Assembly: GCA_031550605.1 (NCBI GenBank)
Contig: JAVBOK010000086.1
Span: forward strand, 15,366 to 79,365
Direction: 5' to 3'
DNA length: 64,000 nucleotides
Source: FLUQ01 sp031550605
GTDB lineage: Bacteria > Desulfobacterota > Desulfovibrionia > Desulfovibrionales > Desulfovibrionaceae
Part shown: positions 9,364 to 18,900 of the stretch, in pieces
Layout of the letters: each line of letters starts with the position of its first letter
How positions within the stretch are numbered: the first letter of the stretch is position 1
Notes under the pieces: model-generated
Database searches by the model: none
Seen by the model: the letters and a program-made list of their open reading frames with translations, nothing else
Told to the model about the DNA's origin: nothing
Program-made: the position numbers and the translations under genes

Positions 9364-10242
9364 TCAGGATATTGCATACATTCCGTCAAATACATGCCGG
9401 GCCGGGCCGGTTTTATAAACGGATCCGTTTTTCGCCCATTCGATGTGCAAGTCGCCGCCGCGCAGATGCACGGTGACGGTTTTGTCCGTCAGACCACCCA
9501 GAGCGCAGGCCACGGCGGCGGCGCAGGCGCCGGTGCCGCAGGCCAGGGTTTCCCCCGCGCCCCGTTCCCAGACCCGCATGCGGATGCGGGAGCGGCTCGC
9601 AACAGTTACAAATTCCGTGTTGACGCGTTCGGGGAAAAACGGATGGCGCTCGAACAGCGGCCCCAGCCGGGGCAGGTCCAGCGCGTCGGGATCAGCCACG
9701 GCCACCACCAGATGGGGGTTGCCCATGGACAGGGCCGTGGCCCGGTACGCATGGCCGTCCACCGTGATTTCGCGGTTGATGAATGTTTCGCCTTCAACCG
9801 CCATGGGAATGCCGGCCACGGCCAGGCGCGGCGTGCCCATGTCCACCCGCACGGAGCGGACCATGCCGTTCGCGATCCGCAATTCCAGGTTTTTGATTCC
9901 GGCAAGGGTTTCCAGGGCCACGGTCGTTTTCACGGTCATTCCCTTGTCGTACAGGTATTTGCCCACGCAGCGGGAGGCGTTGCCGCACATTTGCGCTTCG
10001 GACCCGTCGCTGTTGAAGATGCGCATGCGAAAATCCGCCTTCGCCGGATCTGACGGCGGGCCGATCAGCACCAGGCCGTCGCCGCCGACGCCGAAATGCC
10101 TGTCGCTGATGCGCGCGGACAGTTCGGCGAGAGCGTCATCCGTCATGGCGGGGGGCAGGTCGCTTTCCCGCGCATAGATGTAGTCGTTGCCCAGTCCTTC
10201 CATTTTGGTGAAGGGCAGAACGGCGTTTTGTGTCGTGTTCAT
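9364..10242 (-). CDS. dapF: Diaminopimelate epimerase
   Basis: Converts LL- to meso-diaminopimelate, the precursor of lysine and of the peptidoglycan cross-link, using two cysteines as acid and base. The 292-aa product starts with the family motif FTKMEGLGNDY. Both catalytic cysteines are present: Cys86 in AQMCGNASRC and Cys235 in ETLACGTGACAAA. The substrate loop GGDGLVLI is also visible. Its ATG overlaps the gltB stop by four bases (ATGA), so translation is probably coupled to gltB. dapL, the enzyme for the preceding step, lies 99 bp downstream. Confidence 0.96.
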   Translation of the reverse strand: MNTTQNAVLPFTKMEGLGNDYIYARESDLPPAMTDDALAELSARISDRHFGVGGDGLVLIGPPSDPAKADFRMRIFNSDGSEAQMCGNASRCVGKYLYDKGMTVKTTVALETLAGIKNLELRIANGMVRSVRVDMGTPRLAVAGIPMAVEGETFINREITVDGHAYRATALSMGNPHLVVAVADPDALDLPRLGPLFERHPFFPERVNTEFVTVASRSRIRMRVWERGAGETLACGTGACAAAVACALGGLTDKTVTVHLRGGDLHIEWAKNGSVYKTGPARHVFDGMYAIS

Positions 10243-13200
10243 CGTGTGTACACCTCTTCGGTGGCCGACAGGCTGACCACGTCCCGGCCGTCGGCTTGTC
10301 GCGCGCGTTCCAGGGCGCGCTGGTATTCAATGGGCGTGACCTTGAGGAACAGCGGCAGCGCGGCCTGCCAGTCGTCCAGCAGGGCGCGGGCCAGGGCGCT
10401 GCCCGTGTGCCGCGCGTGCCGGGCCAGCAGCGAGCGCAACAGCATGACGTCGTCTTTGCGCCAGACGCTTTCCAGGTCCACGCCTTCCATGTTGCAACGG
10501 GTCTGGAATTGTTCGCTCCGGTCATAGACGTAGGCAGTTCCTCCGCTCATGCCCGCTGCGAAGTTGTATCCCGCGGGCCCCAGAACCACGACCGTGCCGC
10601 CGGTCATGTATTCGCAGCCGTGGTCGCCCAGCCCTTCCACCACGGCGGTGGCGCCGCTGTTGCGCACGGCGAAGCGTTCGCCGGCGGATCCGGCGAAATA
10701 GGCTTCGCCGGACGTGGCCCCGTACAGGGCCACGTTGCCCGCGGCGGCCTGGGGCTCTTCCGACAGGGTGGGAATTCCCGGTGGCGCGACCACCAGAATG
10801 CCGCCGGAAAGGCCTTTGCCCGCGTAATCGTTGACTTCGCCCGCGATGCGCAGGGTTACGCCCCGGCAGAGAAAGGCCCCGGCGCTTTGTCCGGCGGACC
10901 CGGCAAGGTGCGCTTCCACACTGCCGGGGGGCAGGCCCTCGTTCCCGCGCAGGCGGGTGATTTCACCGGACAGTCTGGTGCCCACGGCTCTGTCCGTATT
11001 GCGCACAAGGCCTTCGAAGCGCGCCGGCCTGCCGGCCCGGACGCCGGGCATCAGCGCTGCGAGCATGGCCGCCTCCAGGGCGGAATCCTCGCGCGGGGCG
11101 AAAGGCTCTTTTCCGCGCAGGGGACGGTTCCCGTCGGCGCCGGCGCGCCGCAGCAAAGGCCGGAGGTCCAGACGCGCGATCCTGTCTTCCCGCGGGCGGG
11201 GAACAGCTTCCAGCATGTCGCTTCTGCCGATCATGTCGTCCATGCGGCGGAAACCCAGGGCCGCCATGCGCCGCCGCGTGTCACGGGCCACGAAGCGCAG
11301 AAAGCGTTCCACATGTTCGCCGGTTCCCTTGAATTTCGCCCGCAGCGCGGGTTCCTGCGTGGCGACGCCCGCGGGACAGTTCCCCTTGTGGCAGACGCGC
11401 AGCATGCAGCAGCCCAGCGCCACCAGAACGGCGGTGCCGAAAGCGAATTCTTCCGCCCCCAGCAGGGCGGCGACAACGATATCCCGCCCCGTGCGCAACT
11501 GTCCGTCCGTCTGCAGGCGGACGCGGCCGCGCAGACCGCTGGCCGCGAGAGCCGCCTGGGTTTCGGCCAGCCCCAGTTCCCAGGGCATGCCCACAGGGCG
11601 GATGGCCGTGCGCGGGGATGCGCCCGTGCCGCCGTCGTGTCCGGAAACAAGGATGCCGTCGGCCCCGGCCTTGGCTACGCCGTTCGCCACGGTGCCCACC
11701 CCGGCCCCCGCCACCAGTTTGACGGAAATCCTGACCCGGGGATGCAGGGCGCGCAGATCGAAAATAAGCTGGGCCAGATCCTCGATGGAATAAATGTCAT
11801 GATGCGGAGGCGGGGAAATAAGCGTTACCCCCGCAATGGTGCGCCGCACCCGGGCGATGTCCGGCAGGACCTTGTGCGCGGGCAGCTGGCCGCCTTCGCC
11901 GGGTTTGGCTCCCTGGGCTATTTTGATCTGGATTTCGTCGGCTTCGGCCAGATACGCCGCCGTGACCCCGAAACGGCCGGATGCCAGCTGGCGCACGTGC
12001 GACCGCCTGTCGGAACCGTCGGGCAGCGGGATGGAACGTTCCGGGTCTTCGCCGCCTTCGCCGCAGTTGGATCGGCCGCCGGTGCGGTTGAAGGCCACGG
12101 CGACGGCCTCGTGCGCTTCCGGGCTGATGGAGCCGTAAGACATGGCCGCGCCCGTGAAACGCCGCAGAATGGCGTCTTCGTCTTCGACTTCCTCCAGGGG
12201 CACGGGTGTTGCCTCCCTGAAGCGCAGCAGGCCGCGCAGGGTGACCGGCGTGTCCGCCTGCTCGTCGCTGGCGGCGGCATAGGCGGCGTAGGCTTCCGGG
12301 TCATTGGCGCGCACGGCGGCGTGCAGGGCGCGTACGCTTGCCGGGGTCCACAGATGCCGCTCGCCGTCCGGACGGTACCGGTGATTGCCCGCGTCGGCGG
12401 GTTCGGTGGGGGCATTTCCGCCGGGAATGGCGGCAAAGGCCGCGTTGTGGCGGACCAGGCAATCGGCGGCCATGTCCGCCAGCCCGATGCCGTCCAGACG
12501 GCTGACCGTGCCGGTAAAATGGTCGTGGATCATTTCGTCCCCCAGCCCCAGGGCCTCGAAGCCCTGGCCGCCGATGAAGCTGCGCAGGGTGGAAATGCCC
12601 ATGCGGGCCAGCGTTTTGAGCAGGCCCTTTTTCAGGGCCGTGACATAGGAATCCACTGCTTCCGCCGGGAGCGGCGCGCCGCCCAGTCGTCCCTCCGCCG
12701 CGAGGCGCGCTATGGTATCCATGGCGCAGCGGGGGTGGACGCCGCCGGCGCCGAAAGCCAGCAACTGGGCCAGATGCATGACTTCGCGGGCTTCGCCGGT
12801 GTCGACCAGAATGCCGCAGGCGTGGCGGCGGCGTTTGCGCAAAAGATGCTGGTGCAGGCCGGATACGGCCAGCAGGGAGGGGATGGGCACATGCCCCGCG
12901 TCCGCCGCGTGGTCGCTGAGCAGCAGTATGGTCGCCCCTTCGTCCAGTCCCGATTCCGCCGCGCGGAACAGGGCCGAAAGGGCTTCTTCCAGAGCTCTTC
13001 CAGCCTCCCTCGGGGCGGCGCCGGGACCGGGCGCGGGCCAGAGCATGGGCAGTTCCGCCACCCGGACGTGAGGGTGGCGGGAAGCGCGCAGCCGGGCCAG
13101 ATCTTCCGCCGTCAGGACGGGATGGGGCAGGCAGAGCATGGCGTAATGCTCCGGAGTTTCAGCCAGCAGATTGCGTTGCGCGCCGGCAAAGGTTTTCAGC

Positions 13201-14846
13201 GACATCACCAGTTCCTCGCGCAGGGGATCGATGGGCGGGTTGGTGACCTGGGCGAAGCGCTGTTTGAAGTAGCGGAACAGGAGCTGCGGCTTGCGCGACA
13301 GCACGGCCAGGGGCGTGTCGTCGCCCATGGAGGCCACGGGCTCCTGGGCATTGGCGGCCATGGGGACAAGAATGTCGTTGATGTCCTCGCCGGTATAGCC
13401 GAACAGCCGCCAGTCGCGGGGCAGGTCCGTCTCTTTGTTTTCGCCGGGGGGGGCGGGCGGCAACGGCAGGTCATGCAGGCGGATGCCGTTCCTGCGCACC
13501 CAGTGGCGGTAAGGTTTCGCCAGCATGACCCGGCTTTTGCACTCGGCGTCGGTCACGACCCGGTGGCGGGCGAAATCCACCAGCAGCATGCGGCGGGGGG
13601 ACAGGCGGCCGCGCCGGGCCACCTGGCCGGGGGGAATGTCCAGCACGCCCGCTTCGGAAGACAGCAGAAACCGGCCGTCCTTGGTCACGCAGTACCGGCT
13701 GGGCCGCAGGGCGTTTCTGTCCAGCACCGCTCCGATCCGGCGGTACCCGTCGGTGAAGACCAGAGCGGCCGGGCCGTCCCAGGGCTCCATCAGGGCGGCA
13801 TGGTATTCGTAAAAAGCCCGTTTGTCCTCGCCCATGATGAAATTTTTGCCGAACGGCTCGGGGATGAGCATCATGGCCGCATGCGCCAGATCGCGGCCGC
13901 TGTGCAGCAGCAGTTCCATGGCGTTGTCCAGCATGGCCGAATCGCTGCCGGTTTCGTCAAGAACCGGCGTCACGTGGCGCATGTCTTCGCCGAAAAACGG
14001 GGATGCCAGCAGCGGTTCGCGCGTGGCCATGGCCGCCTGGTTACAGCGCAGGGTGTTGATTTCGCCGTTGTGGGCCAGACAGCGGAACGGCTGGGCCAGA
14101 CGCCAGGCGGGCTGGGTGTTGGTGCTGTACCGCTCGTGGAAAATGGCGAAATGCACGGCGAAATCGCGGTCCGCCAGATCGGGGTACAGAGCCGCCAGTT
14201 GCCCGCCCGGCAGCATCCCCTTGTACACGACGCTGCGGCCGGACAGGCTGGCCACGTGAAAGTCGCGGCGGGGAAAGGCCATGGCTTTGGCGACCAGTGA
14301 TTCCATGTGTCGCCGGGCGACGAACAGCCTGCGCTCGGTATCCTCTTCCGGGCAGTCCCGCGTATCGATCAGCAACTGGCGGATCACGGGCATGACGGCA
14401 AGGGCCGGTTTCGCCAGCGCATCCGGACGGACGGGCGTGTTGCGCCAGGCCAGCGGCCGCAGCCCGTGCGCCCGCAGGGCCGACTCCGCCATTTCTTCCG
14501 CCCGTTGGCGGGCCTTGTCGTCGCGGGGCAGAAAAAAGTGCCCTAAAGCATAGCGTTCGGGCATTTCTCCGGAGCGTTCTCCGTTTTTTGCGGCGCACAG
14601 GGGACCCCAGACCCGCTGCATGAACAGACGGGGTATGGGCATCAGCAAACCGGCTCCGTCGGCTTCGCCGGGTTCGCGCCCCACGGCGCCGCCTCTGTGG
14701 GCCATGCGGTCCAGGGCGCTGACGGCGTCTTCCACCAGGCTGTGGTCCGGCCGGGAGTCCAGACGGGCGATGAAGCCGACTCCGCAGGCGTCGTGCTCTT
14801 CATTCGGATCATGCAAAGGACGGGAATTGGGTAACTGCTCGGACAT
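10239..14846 (-). CDS. gltB: Glutamate synthase large subunit (GOGAT)
   Basis: Makes glutamate from glutamine and 2-oxoglutarate. The protein is 1535 aa from the chosen start MSEQLPN. That leaves a 20-residue propeptide before the catalytic cysteine of the glutaminase domain (ACGVGF, Cys21), as usual for GltB. Order of domains: class II amidotransferase (to about 420), central domain, FMN-binding TIM barrel with the 3Fe-4S cysteines (CCMLRVCHKGNCPAGVATQ), and the C-terminal beta-helix GXGXG domain. The small subunit gene gltD is not adjacent; reductant must come from a GltD elsewhere or from ferredoxin. It is downstream of glnN, forming a GS/GOGAT pair, and overlaps dapF by four bases. Confidence 0.96.
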   Translation of the reverse strand: MSEQLPNSRPLHDPNEEHDACGVGFIARLDSRPDHSLVEDAVSALDRMAHRGGAVGREPGEADGAGLLMPIPRLFMQRVWGPLCAAKNGERSGEMPERYALGHFFLPRDDKARQRAEEMAESALRAHGLRPLAWRNTPVRPDALAKPALAVMPVIRQLLIDTRDCPEEDTERRLFVARRHMESLVAKAMAFPRRDFHVASLSGRSVVYKGMLPGGQLAALYPDLADRDFAVHFAIFHERYSTNTQPAWRLAQPFRCLAHNGEINTLRCNQAAMATREPLLASPFFGEDMRHVTPVLDETGSDSAMLDNAMELLLHSGRDLAHAAMMLIPEPFGKNFIMGEDKRAFYEYHAALMEPWDGPAALVFTDGYRRIGAVLDRNALRPSRYCVTKDGRFLLSSEAGVLDIPPGQVARRGRLSPRRMLLVDFARHRVVTDAECKSRVMLAKPYRHWVRRNGIRLHDLPLPPAPPGENKETDLPRDWRLFGYTGEDINDILVPMAANAQEPVASMGDDTPLAVLSRKPQLLFRYFKQRFAQVTNPPIDPLREELVMSLKTFAGAQRNLLAETPEHYAMLCLPHPVLTAEDLARLRASRHPHVRVAELPMLWPAPGPGAAPREAGRALEEALSALFRAAESGLDEGATILLLSDHAADAGHVPIPSLLAVSGLHQHLLRKRRRHACGILVDTGEAREVMHLAQLLAFGAGGVHPRCAMDTIARLAAEGRLGGAPLPAEAVDSYVTALKKGLLKTLARMGISTLRSFIGGQGFEALGLGDEMIHDHFTGTVSRLDGIGLADMAADCLVRHNAAFAAIPGGNAPTEPADAGNHRYRPDGERHLWTPASVRALHAAVRANDPEAYAAYAAASDEQADTPVTLRGLLRFREATPVPLEEVEDEDAILRRFTGAAMSYGSISPEAHEAVAVAFNRTGGRSNCGEGGEDPERSIPLPDGSDRRSHVRQLASGRFGVTAAYLAEADEIQIKIAQGAKPGEGGQLPAHKVLPDIARVRRTIAGVTLISPPPHHDIYSIEDLAQLIFDLRALHPRVRISVKLVAGAGVGTVANGVAKAGADGILVSGHDGGTGASPRTAIRPVGMPWELGLAETQAALAASGLRGRVRLQTDGQLRTGRDIVVAALLGAEEFAFGTAVLVALGCCMLRVCHKGNCPAGVATQEPALRAKFKGTGEHVERFLRFVARDTRRRMAALGFRRMDDMIGRSDMLEAVPRPREDRIARLDLRPLLRRAGADGNRPLRGKEPFAPREDSALEAAMLAALMPGVRAGRPARFEGLVRNTDRAVGTRLSGEITRLRGNEGLPPGSVEAHLAGSAGQSAGAFLCRGVTLRIAGEVNDYAGKGLSGGILVVAPPGIPTLSEEPQAAAGNVALYGATSGEAYFAGSAGERFAVRNSGATAVVEGLGDHGCEYMTGGTVVVLGPAGYNFAAGMSGGTAYVYDRSEQFQTRCNMEGVDLESVWRKDDVMLLRSLLARHARHTGSALARALLDDWQAALPLFLKVTPIEYQRALERARQADGRDVVSLSATEEVYTR

Positions 14847-15036
14847 GGGACACCTGCTTCTTTTTCTTTTTCCTCCGCTTCCCAAAGGGGCGCGGCTCCC
14901 GCGAGGGATTCGGCCCCGGCGAAGGGCGCGGCCCCCGCGGACGCACGCCCTTTGGAAGAAATCCCGGCAGGGGCCGGACCCCGCGACCCGCGAACAGGGG
15001 GTGATTTTTCTGCCGCGCTTCTCCGCGGTTGGAGCC

Positions 15037-15082
15037 GGGGGAAGGGATCCGGAAAGAACGATTTTTCGCGATCCCCTCCCCC
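15037..15082 (-). terminator. Hairpin just downstream of glnN
   Basis: GGGGGAAGGGATC (15037-15049) pairs with GATCCCCTCCCCC (15070-15082) except for one mismatch, leaving a 20-nt loop. It begins 8 bp after the glnN stop. There is no strong T-run, so it could terminate, attenuate read-through into gltB, or protect the glnN mRNA end. Confidence 0.5.
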
Positions 15083-15089
15083 GCGTTGC

Positions 15090-17300
15090 TCAACAATGCT
15101 GCCAGAGCAGTTCGCCGTACTTGGGCAGGGGCCAGATTTCGTCGTCCACCATTTCTTCCAGGGCGTCGGCGTGGGCGCGGCAGGCCGCCATAAGCGGCAC
15201 CAGCACGTTGCGCGCGGCTTCGGCCCGTTTCAGGGTGCCGTCCATGGCGTCCAGCTCCGCGTGGCGCCTGTCCAGTTCGTTCAGGCTGTCGGACAGGCCG
15301 GTGATGTGCCCGCGCATGGCATGGTACAGCGTCTCTTCGGGCAGTTCCCCGGCGTCTTTGGCCGCCCGGGTCCCCAGAACGCGGCGCACGCTCTCCACCA
15401 GGCCGCCCATCTTTTCCAGCGCGCTGTAGGCGGCGGGCAGAATGGTGCCGCGGCCCATGGTGCTGACCAGTTTTGTTTCCAGGTGCACGTGGCGGATGTA
15501 GGTTTCCAGCAGGATTTCCTGTCGGGCCAGCATTTCGCGTTCCGTCAGCACGTCCTGGCGCAGGAAGACGTCCATGACTTCCGTCGTGTCATACCGCGCG
15601 AGCGAGGACACGGTATCCTTGAGGTTGGGCAGGCCGCGCCGGGCGGCTTCTTCTTCCCATTCCCTGGAGTAGCCGTTGCCGTTGAACACGATGGGCAGAT
15701 GTTCCTTGAACAACCTGGCAAGCAGGGCCTGCACGGCGCGGCTCAGGGGCATGCCTTCGCCCACGGCGGTTTCCAGTTCCGTGGCCACGTCGTCCAGGGC
15801 GCAGGCCATGATGGAGTTGAGGGCTATGTTGGCCGGGGCGATGGACTGGGGCGCGCCGACGGCCCGGAATTCAAACTTGTTGCCGGTGAAGGCGAAGGTA
15901 CTGGTGCGGTTGCGGTCCGAGATGTCCTTGGGCAGGCGGGGCATGGCGGACACGCCGATTTCCATGACGGTGTCCTGCCAGCCGCCGGATTCCGCGCTGC
16001 CGGAGGCGATGTTTTCGATCAGCCGTGTCAGATGCTCGCCCAGAAAAATGGATATAATGGCCGGCGGCGCTTCGTTGGCGCCCAGGCGGTGGTCGTTGCC
16101 CGCGCCGATGGTGCCCAGGCGCAGCACGGCGGCATGCAGATGCACAGCCCGCAGCACGGCGGCCAGAAAGACCAGGAACTGGGCGTTGTCCCAGGGCGTG
16201 GTGCCGGGTTCGAACAGGTTGTTGCCGGACGAATCGCACAGCGACCAGTTGTTGTGCTTGCCGGACCCGTTGATGCCGGCAAAGGGCTTTTCATGCAGCA
16301 GGCAGGCGAAGCCGTGGCGTTCGGCGGTGGCGCGCAGTATCTGCATGACCAGCATGTTGTGGTCCGTGGCCAGGTTGGCGGACTCGAAAACGGGCGCCAG
16401 TTCGAACTGGCCGGGCGCGACCTCGTTGTGCCGGGTGCGCGCGGGACTGCCCAGGGCGAAAAGCTGCTCTTCCACTTCGCCCATGAAGGCGAGAACCCGG
16501 GGGGAAATGGCCCCGAAATACTGGTCTTCCAGTTCCTGTCCCTTGGCGGGCTTGCAGCCGTAAACGGTCCTCCCCGCCAGCACCAGGTCCGGGCGCAGCG
16601 TGTAGAAACGCCTGTCCACCAGAAAATATTCCTGTTCCGCCCCGACCATGGCGGTGACGTGGGTGGAGGCCGTGTCGCCGAACAGACGCAGAATGCGCAA
16701 CGCCTGCTGGGAAACGGCTTTCAGCGAGCGCAGCAGGGGAATTTTGCGGTCCAGCGATTCGCCGGTGTAGGAAAAGAACATCGTGGGTACGTACAGGGTC
16801 TTGCCCCTGCTGTTGGCGATGAGAAAGGCCGGGCTGGTCGGATCCCAGGCCGTGTATCCCCTGGCTTCGAACGTGGAGCGGATGCCGCCGGACGGCAGGG
16901 AGGAAGCGTCCGGTTCCCCCTTGATCAGGCTCGAACCGGAAAAGGTGTTGATCACGAAGCCGTCGGCCGTGGGAGTGAGGAAAGCGTCGTGCTTTTCCGC
17001 CGTCAACCCGGTCATGGGCTGAAACCAGTGGGTGTAATGGGTTGCGCCGCGTTCGGTGGCCCAGTTTTTCATGGCGCTGGCCACCACGTCGGCGTCGCCT
17101 TCGAGCAGGCTTTCGCCGCGCGAGGCGGCCTGTTCCAGGCGGGCGAAGACGGTCTTGGGCAGGCGTTCGCGCATGGCCCGCATGCCGAACACGTCACGGC
17201 CGTACAGTTCGGTGAACGGCGGCAGAACGGGGGCCGCGGGGGGAACGGGGCTGCCGGTGGCAACGGCCAGACGGACAGCGTTGCGCAGGGTGTGTGACAT
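15090..17300 (-). CDS. glnN: Glutamine synthetase type III
   Basis: ATP-dependent ammonium assimilation into glutamine. The predicted 736 aa is the length of the class III (GlnN) enzymes and much longer than class I/II. Visible family motifs are the N-terminal YGRDVFG, the metal and substrate segments AEQEYFLVD and HEKPFAGINGSGKHNNWS, and the C-terminal GNGYS region. The ATG at 17300 is chosen for AAGGAGAG upstream. It is the first gene of a minus-strand series with gltB, dapF and dapL, and divergent from carAB across a 433-bp gap. A sigma-54-like match close to its start was judged too near the ATG to be used. Confidence 0.95.
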   Translation of the reverse strand: MSHTLRNAVRLAVATGSPVPPAAPVLPPFTELYGRDVFGMRAMRERLPKTVFARLEQAASRGESLLEGDADVVASAMKNWATERGATHYTHWFQPMTGLTAEKHDAFLTPTADGFVINTFSGSSLIKGEPDASSLPSGGIRSTFEARGYTAWDPTSPAFLIANSRGKTLYVPTMFFSYTGESLDRKIPLLRSLKAVSQQALRILRLFGDTASTHVTAMVGAEQEYFLVDRRFYTLRPDLVLAGRTVYGCKPAKGQELEDQYFGAISPRVLAFMGEVEEQLFALGSPARTRHNEVAPGQFELAPVFESANLATDHNMLVMQILRATAERHGFACLLHEKPFAGINGSGKHNNWSLCDSSGNNLFEPGTTPWDNAQFLVFLAAVLRAVHLHAAVLRLGTIGAGNDHRLGANEAPPAIISIFLGEHLTRLIENIASGSAESGGWQDTVMEIGVSAMPRLPKDISDRNRTSTFAFTGNKFEFRAVGAPQSIAPANIALNSIMACALDDVATELETAVGEGMPLSRAVQALLARLFKEHLPIVFNGNGYSREWEEEAARRGLPNLKDTVSSLARYDTTEVMDVFLRQDVLTEREMLARQEILLETYIRHVHLETKLVSTMGRGTILPAAYSALEKMGGLVESVRRVLGTRAAKDAGELPEETLYHAMRGHITGLSDSLNELDRRHAELDAMDGTLKRAEAARNVLVPLMAACRAHADALEEMVDDEIWPLPKYGELLWQHC

Positions 17301-17620
17301 GGAGGGCTCTCCTTTATCCGTTTGCATGAACATGGCCCCGCCAAGCAGGGCTGGAAAAGGGAATAGCAACAACCATGCAAAGAGCGGCTCCCCGATGATT
17401 TGGCAGATCTATTGCAGTGGAATTATTGATAAACAACCTCAATGGTCCACCCCGGTGCACGGGAAAGCGCGCTTTCCCCGGGGGCTTTTCCCACGTTTTC
17501 GTAGAAAGATGCTGCGAATTGTGCCCTGAATGTAGAAAGCCCCGCGATCCCGGAAGGCGGAAAATGGAATATGTATTTCAATGAATAGGTAACATCTTGA
17601 AACAATTTTATATTTTTGGA

Positions 17621-17655
17621 ATTCCGCCAACGGGAAATTTTTCCCATGGCGGAAT
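17621..17655 (+). promoter_or_regulatory. Large inverted repeat upstream of the carA promoter
   Basis: ATTCCGCC (17621-17628) is matched by GGCGGAAT (17648-17655), and inside it GGGAAA (17632-17637) pairs with TTTCCC (17640-17645). The site ends seven bases before the -24 element of carA. It could be an operator or activator site, or a hairpin. It lies in the AT-rich half of the 433-bp glnN-carA gap. The rest of that gap (17301-17620) shows no gene. Confidence 0.5.
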
Positions 17656-17661
17656 CCGCTC

Positions 17662-17677
17662 TGGCCTCAAAGTTGCA
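17662..17677 (+). promoter_or_regulatory. Sigma-54 (-24/-12) promoter of carAB
   Basis: TGGCCTCAAAGTTGCA fits the sigma-54 core TGGC-N7-TTGCA exactly, with GG and GC ten bases apart. Transcription would begin about 17687, giving a leader of about 45 nt to the carA ATG at 17734. Two sigma-54 activators are encoded in the window, and the nearest (6252-7796) lies in the neighbouring amino-acid block. Confidence 0.6.
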
Positions 17678-17733
17678 TTCTTTCCGGGACACCGCTTCAT
17701 CGGCGGCGGATTTTACGGAAAGCGGGAGGCAGC

Positions 17734-18858
17734 ATGACCCGGACACCGGCCCTATTGGTCCTTGACGACGGTGCCTGTTTTGCCGGCAGCGCACACGGCG
17801 CGAGAGGCGAAGCCGCCGGGGAGGTGGTCTTCACCACGTCCATGGCCGGCTATCAGGAAACGTTGAGCGATCCGTCGTATTGCGGCCAGATCGTGACCTT
17901 CACCGCCGCCCACATCGGGAACTATGGAGCGGCCTCTTTGGACAGGCAGGGGGACCGGTATTTCGCAGGCGGGGCGGTGTTTCACGACCTGTTCGATCCC
18001 GGTTCCGGCCCTTTTCCACACTGGCGGGCGGAAGAATCCCTTGACCGCGATCTGGCCGCGGCGGGGCTGACCGTGATCAGCGGGGTGGACACCAGGGCGC
18101 TGACCCTGCATCTGCGGGACGGCGGGGCCAGGAACGGCATCATCAGCGCCCTGGATCCGGACCGGGAATCGCTGGTCCGTCGGGCGAGGGAACTGCCCTC
18201 CATGCGCGGCCTGGACCCGACGGGCCGGGTCACCTGCGCCGGAGCTTACCGGTATAAAGGCGGCCCGGCGCCTGATGTTCCGGCGTTGCGCGTCGCGGTG
18301 TACGATTTCGGGGTCAAGCGCTCCATTCTGGACAAGTTGCGCGCGGCGGGCATCGACCCCACGGTCTGGCCGGCGGCGACCCCGGCGGAAACGGTGCTGG
18401 CCTCGGAACCCGACGGGGTGCTGCTGTCCAACGGCCCCGGCGACCCGGGCGCCTGCGGTTATGCAGCGGCAACGGCCAAAGCCCTGCTGGGCAAGGTTCC
18501 GCTGTTCGGCATCTGCCTGGGGCAGCAGATTCTGGCTCTGGCGCTGGGCGCGTCGACCTACAAGCTGAAATTCGGCCATCACGGGGCCAATCATCCGGTG
18601 AAAGACCTGAACAGCGGCCGGGTTCTGGTCACCAGCCAGAACCACGGTTTCTGCGTGGACCCGGACAGTCTGCCGCACGGCGCGCGCGTCACGCACTGGA
18701 ATCTGAACGACGGCACGCTGGAAGGCTTCGCCTGCGACGAGTTGGCGGCGTTCGCCGTGCAGTTCCATCCGGAAGCCGCGCCCGGACCCAATGACGCGCT
18801 GCCCCTGTTCGCCCGGTTCCGCGAAATGATGGCGTCCCGTCCGCGGCAACCGGTTTGA
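17734..18858 (+). CDS. carA: Carbamoyl-phosphate synthase small subunit (glutaminase)
   Basis: Hydrolyses glutamine and channels ammonia to CarB for carbamoyl phosphate, the precursor of arginine and pyrimidines. The 374-aa protein has the CarA N-terminal domain (FTTSMAGYQETLSDPSY, FTAAHIGNYG) and a class I glutamine amidotransferase domain. The nucleophile is Cys261 in LFGICLGQQ, and the His/Glu pair is in VQFHPEAAPGP near the end. carB starts 42 bp downstream. Expression from the upstream sigma-54-type promoter would tie carbamoyl phosphate formation to nitrogen status. Confidence 0.97.
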   Translation: MTRTPALLVLDDGACFAGSAHGARGEAAGEVVFTTSMAGYQETLSDPSYCGQIVTFTAAHIGNYGAASLDRQGDRYFAGGAVFHDLFDPGSGPFPHWRAEESLDRDLAAAGLTVISGVDTRALTLHLRDGGARNGIISALDPDRESLVRRARELPSMRGLDPTGRVTCAGAYRYKGGPAPDVPALRVAVYDFGVKRSILDKLRAAGIDPTVWPAATPAETVLASEPDGVLLSNGPGDPGACGYAAATAKALLGKVPLFGICLGQQILALALGASTYKLKFGHHGANHPVKDLNSGRVLVTSQNHGFCVDPDSLPHGARVTHWNLNDGTLEGFACDELAAFAVQFHPEAAPGPNDALPLFARFREMMASRPRQPV

Positions 18859-18900
18859 GTAAAACAACAATCCTCCTTCTTTCGGCGGAGGCGACTTACC

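Noticed and set aside
10230..14300. Very long open frame antisense to gltB
   Set aside because: It mirrors a well-supported gltB reading on the other strand and its product is Gly/Arg/His-rich without any family motif, as expected of GC-rich antisense frames.
17311..17340. Sigma-54-like GG-N10-GC match upstream of glnN
   Set aside because: Only the core dinucleotides fit, and the start point would fall on the ribosome site of glnN.
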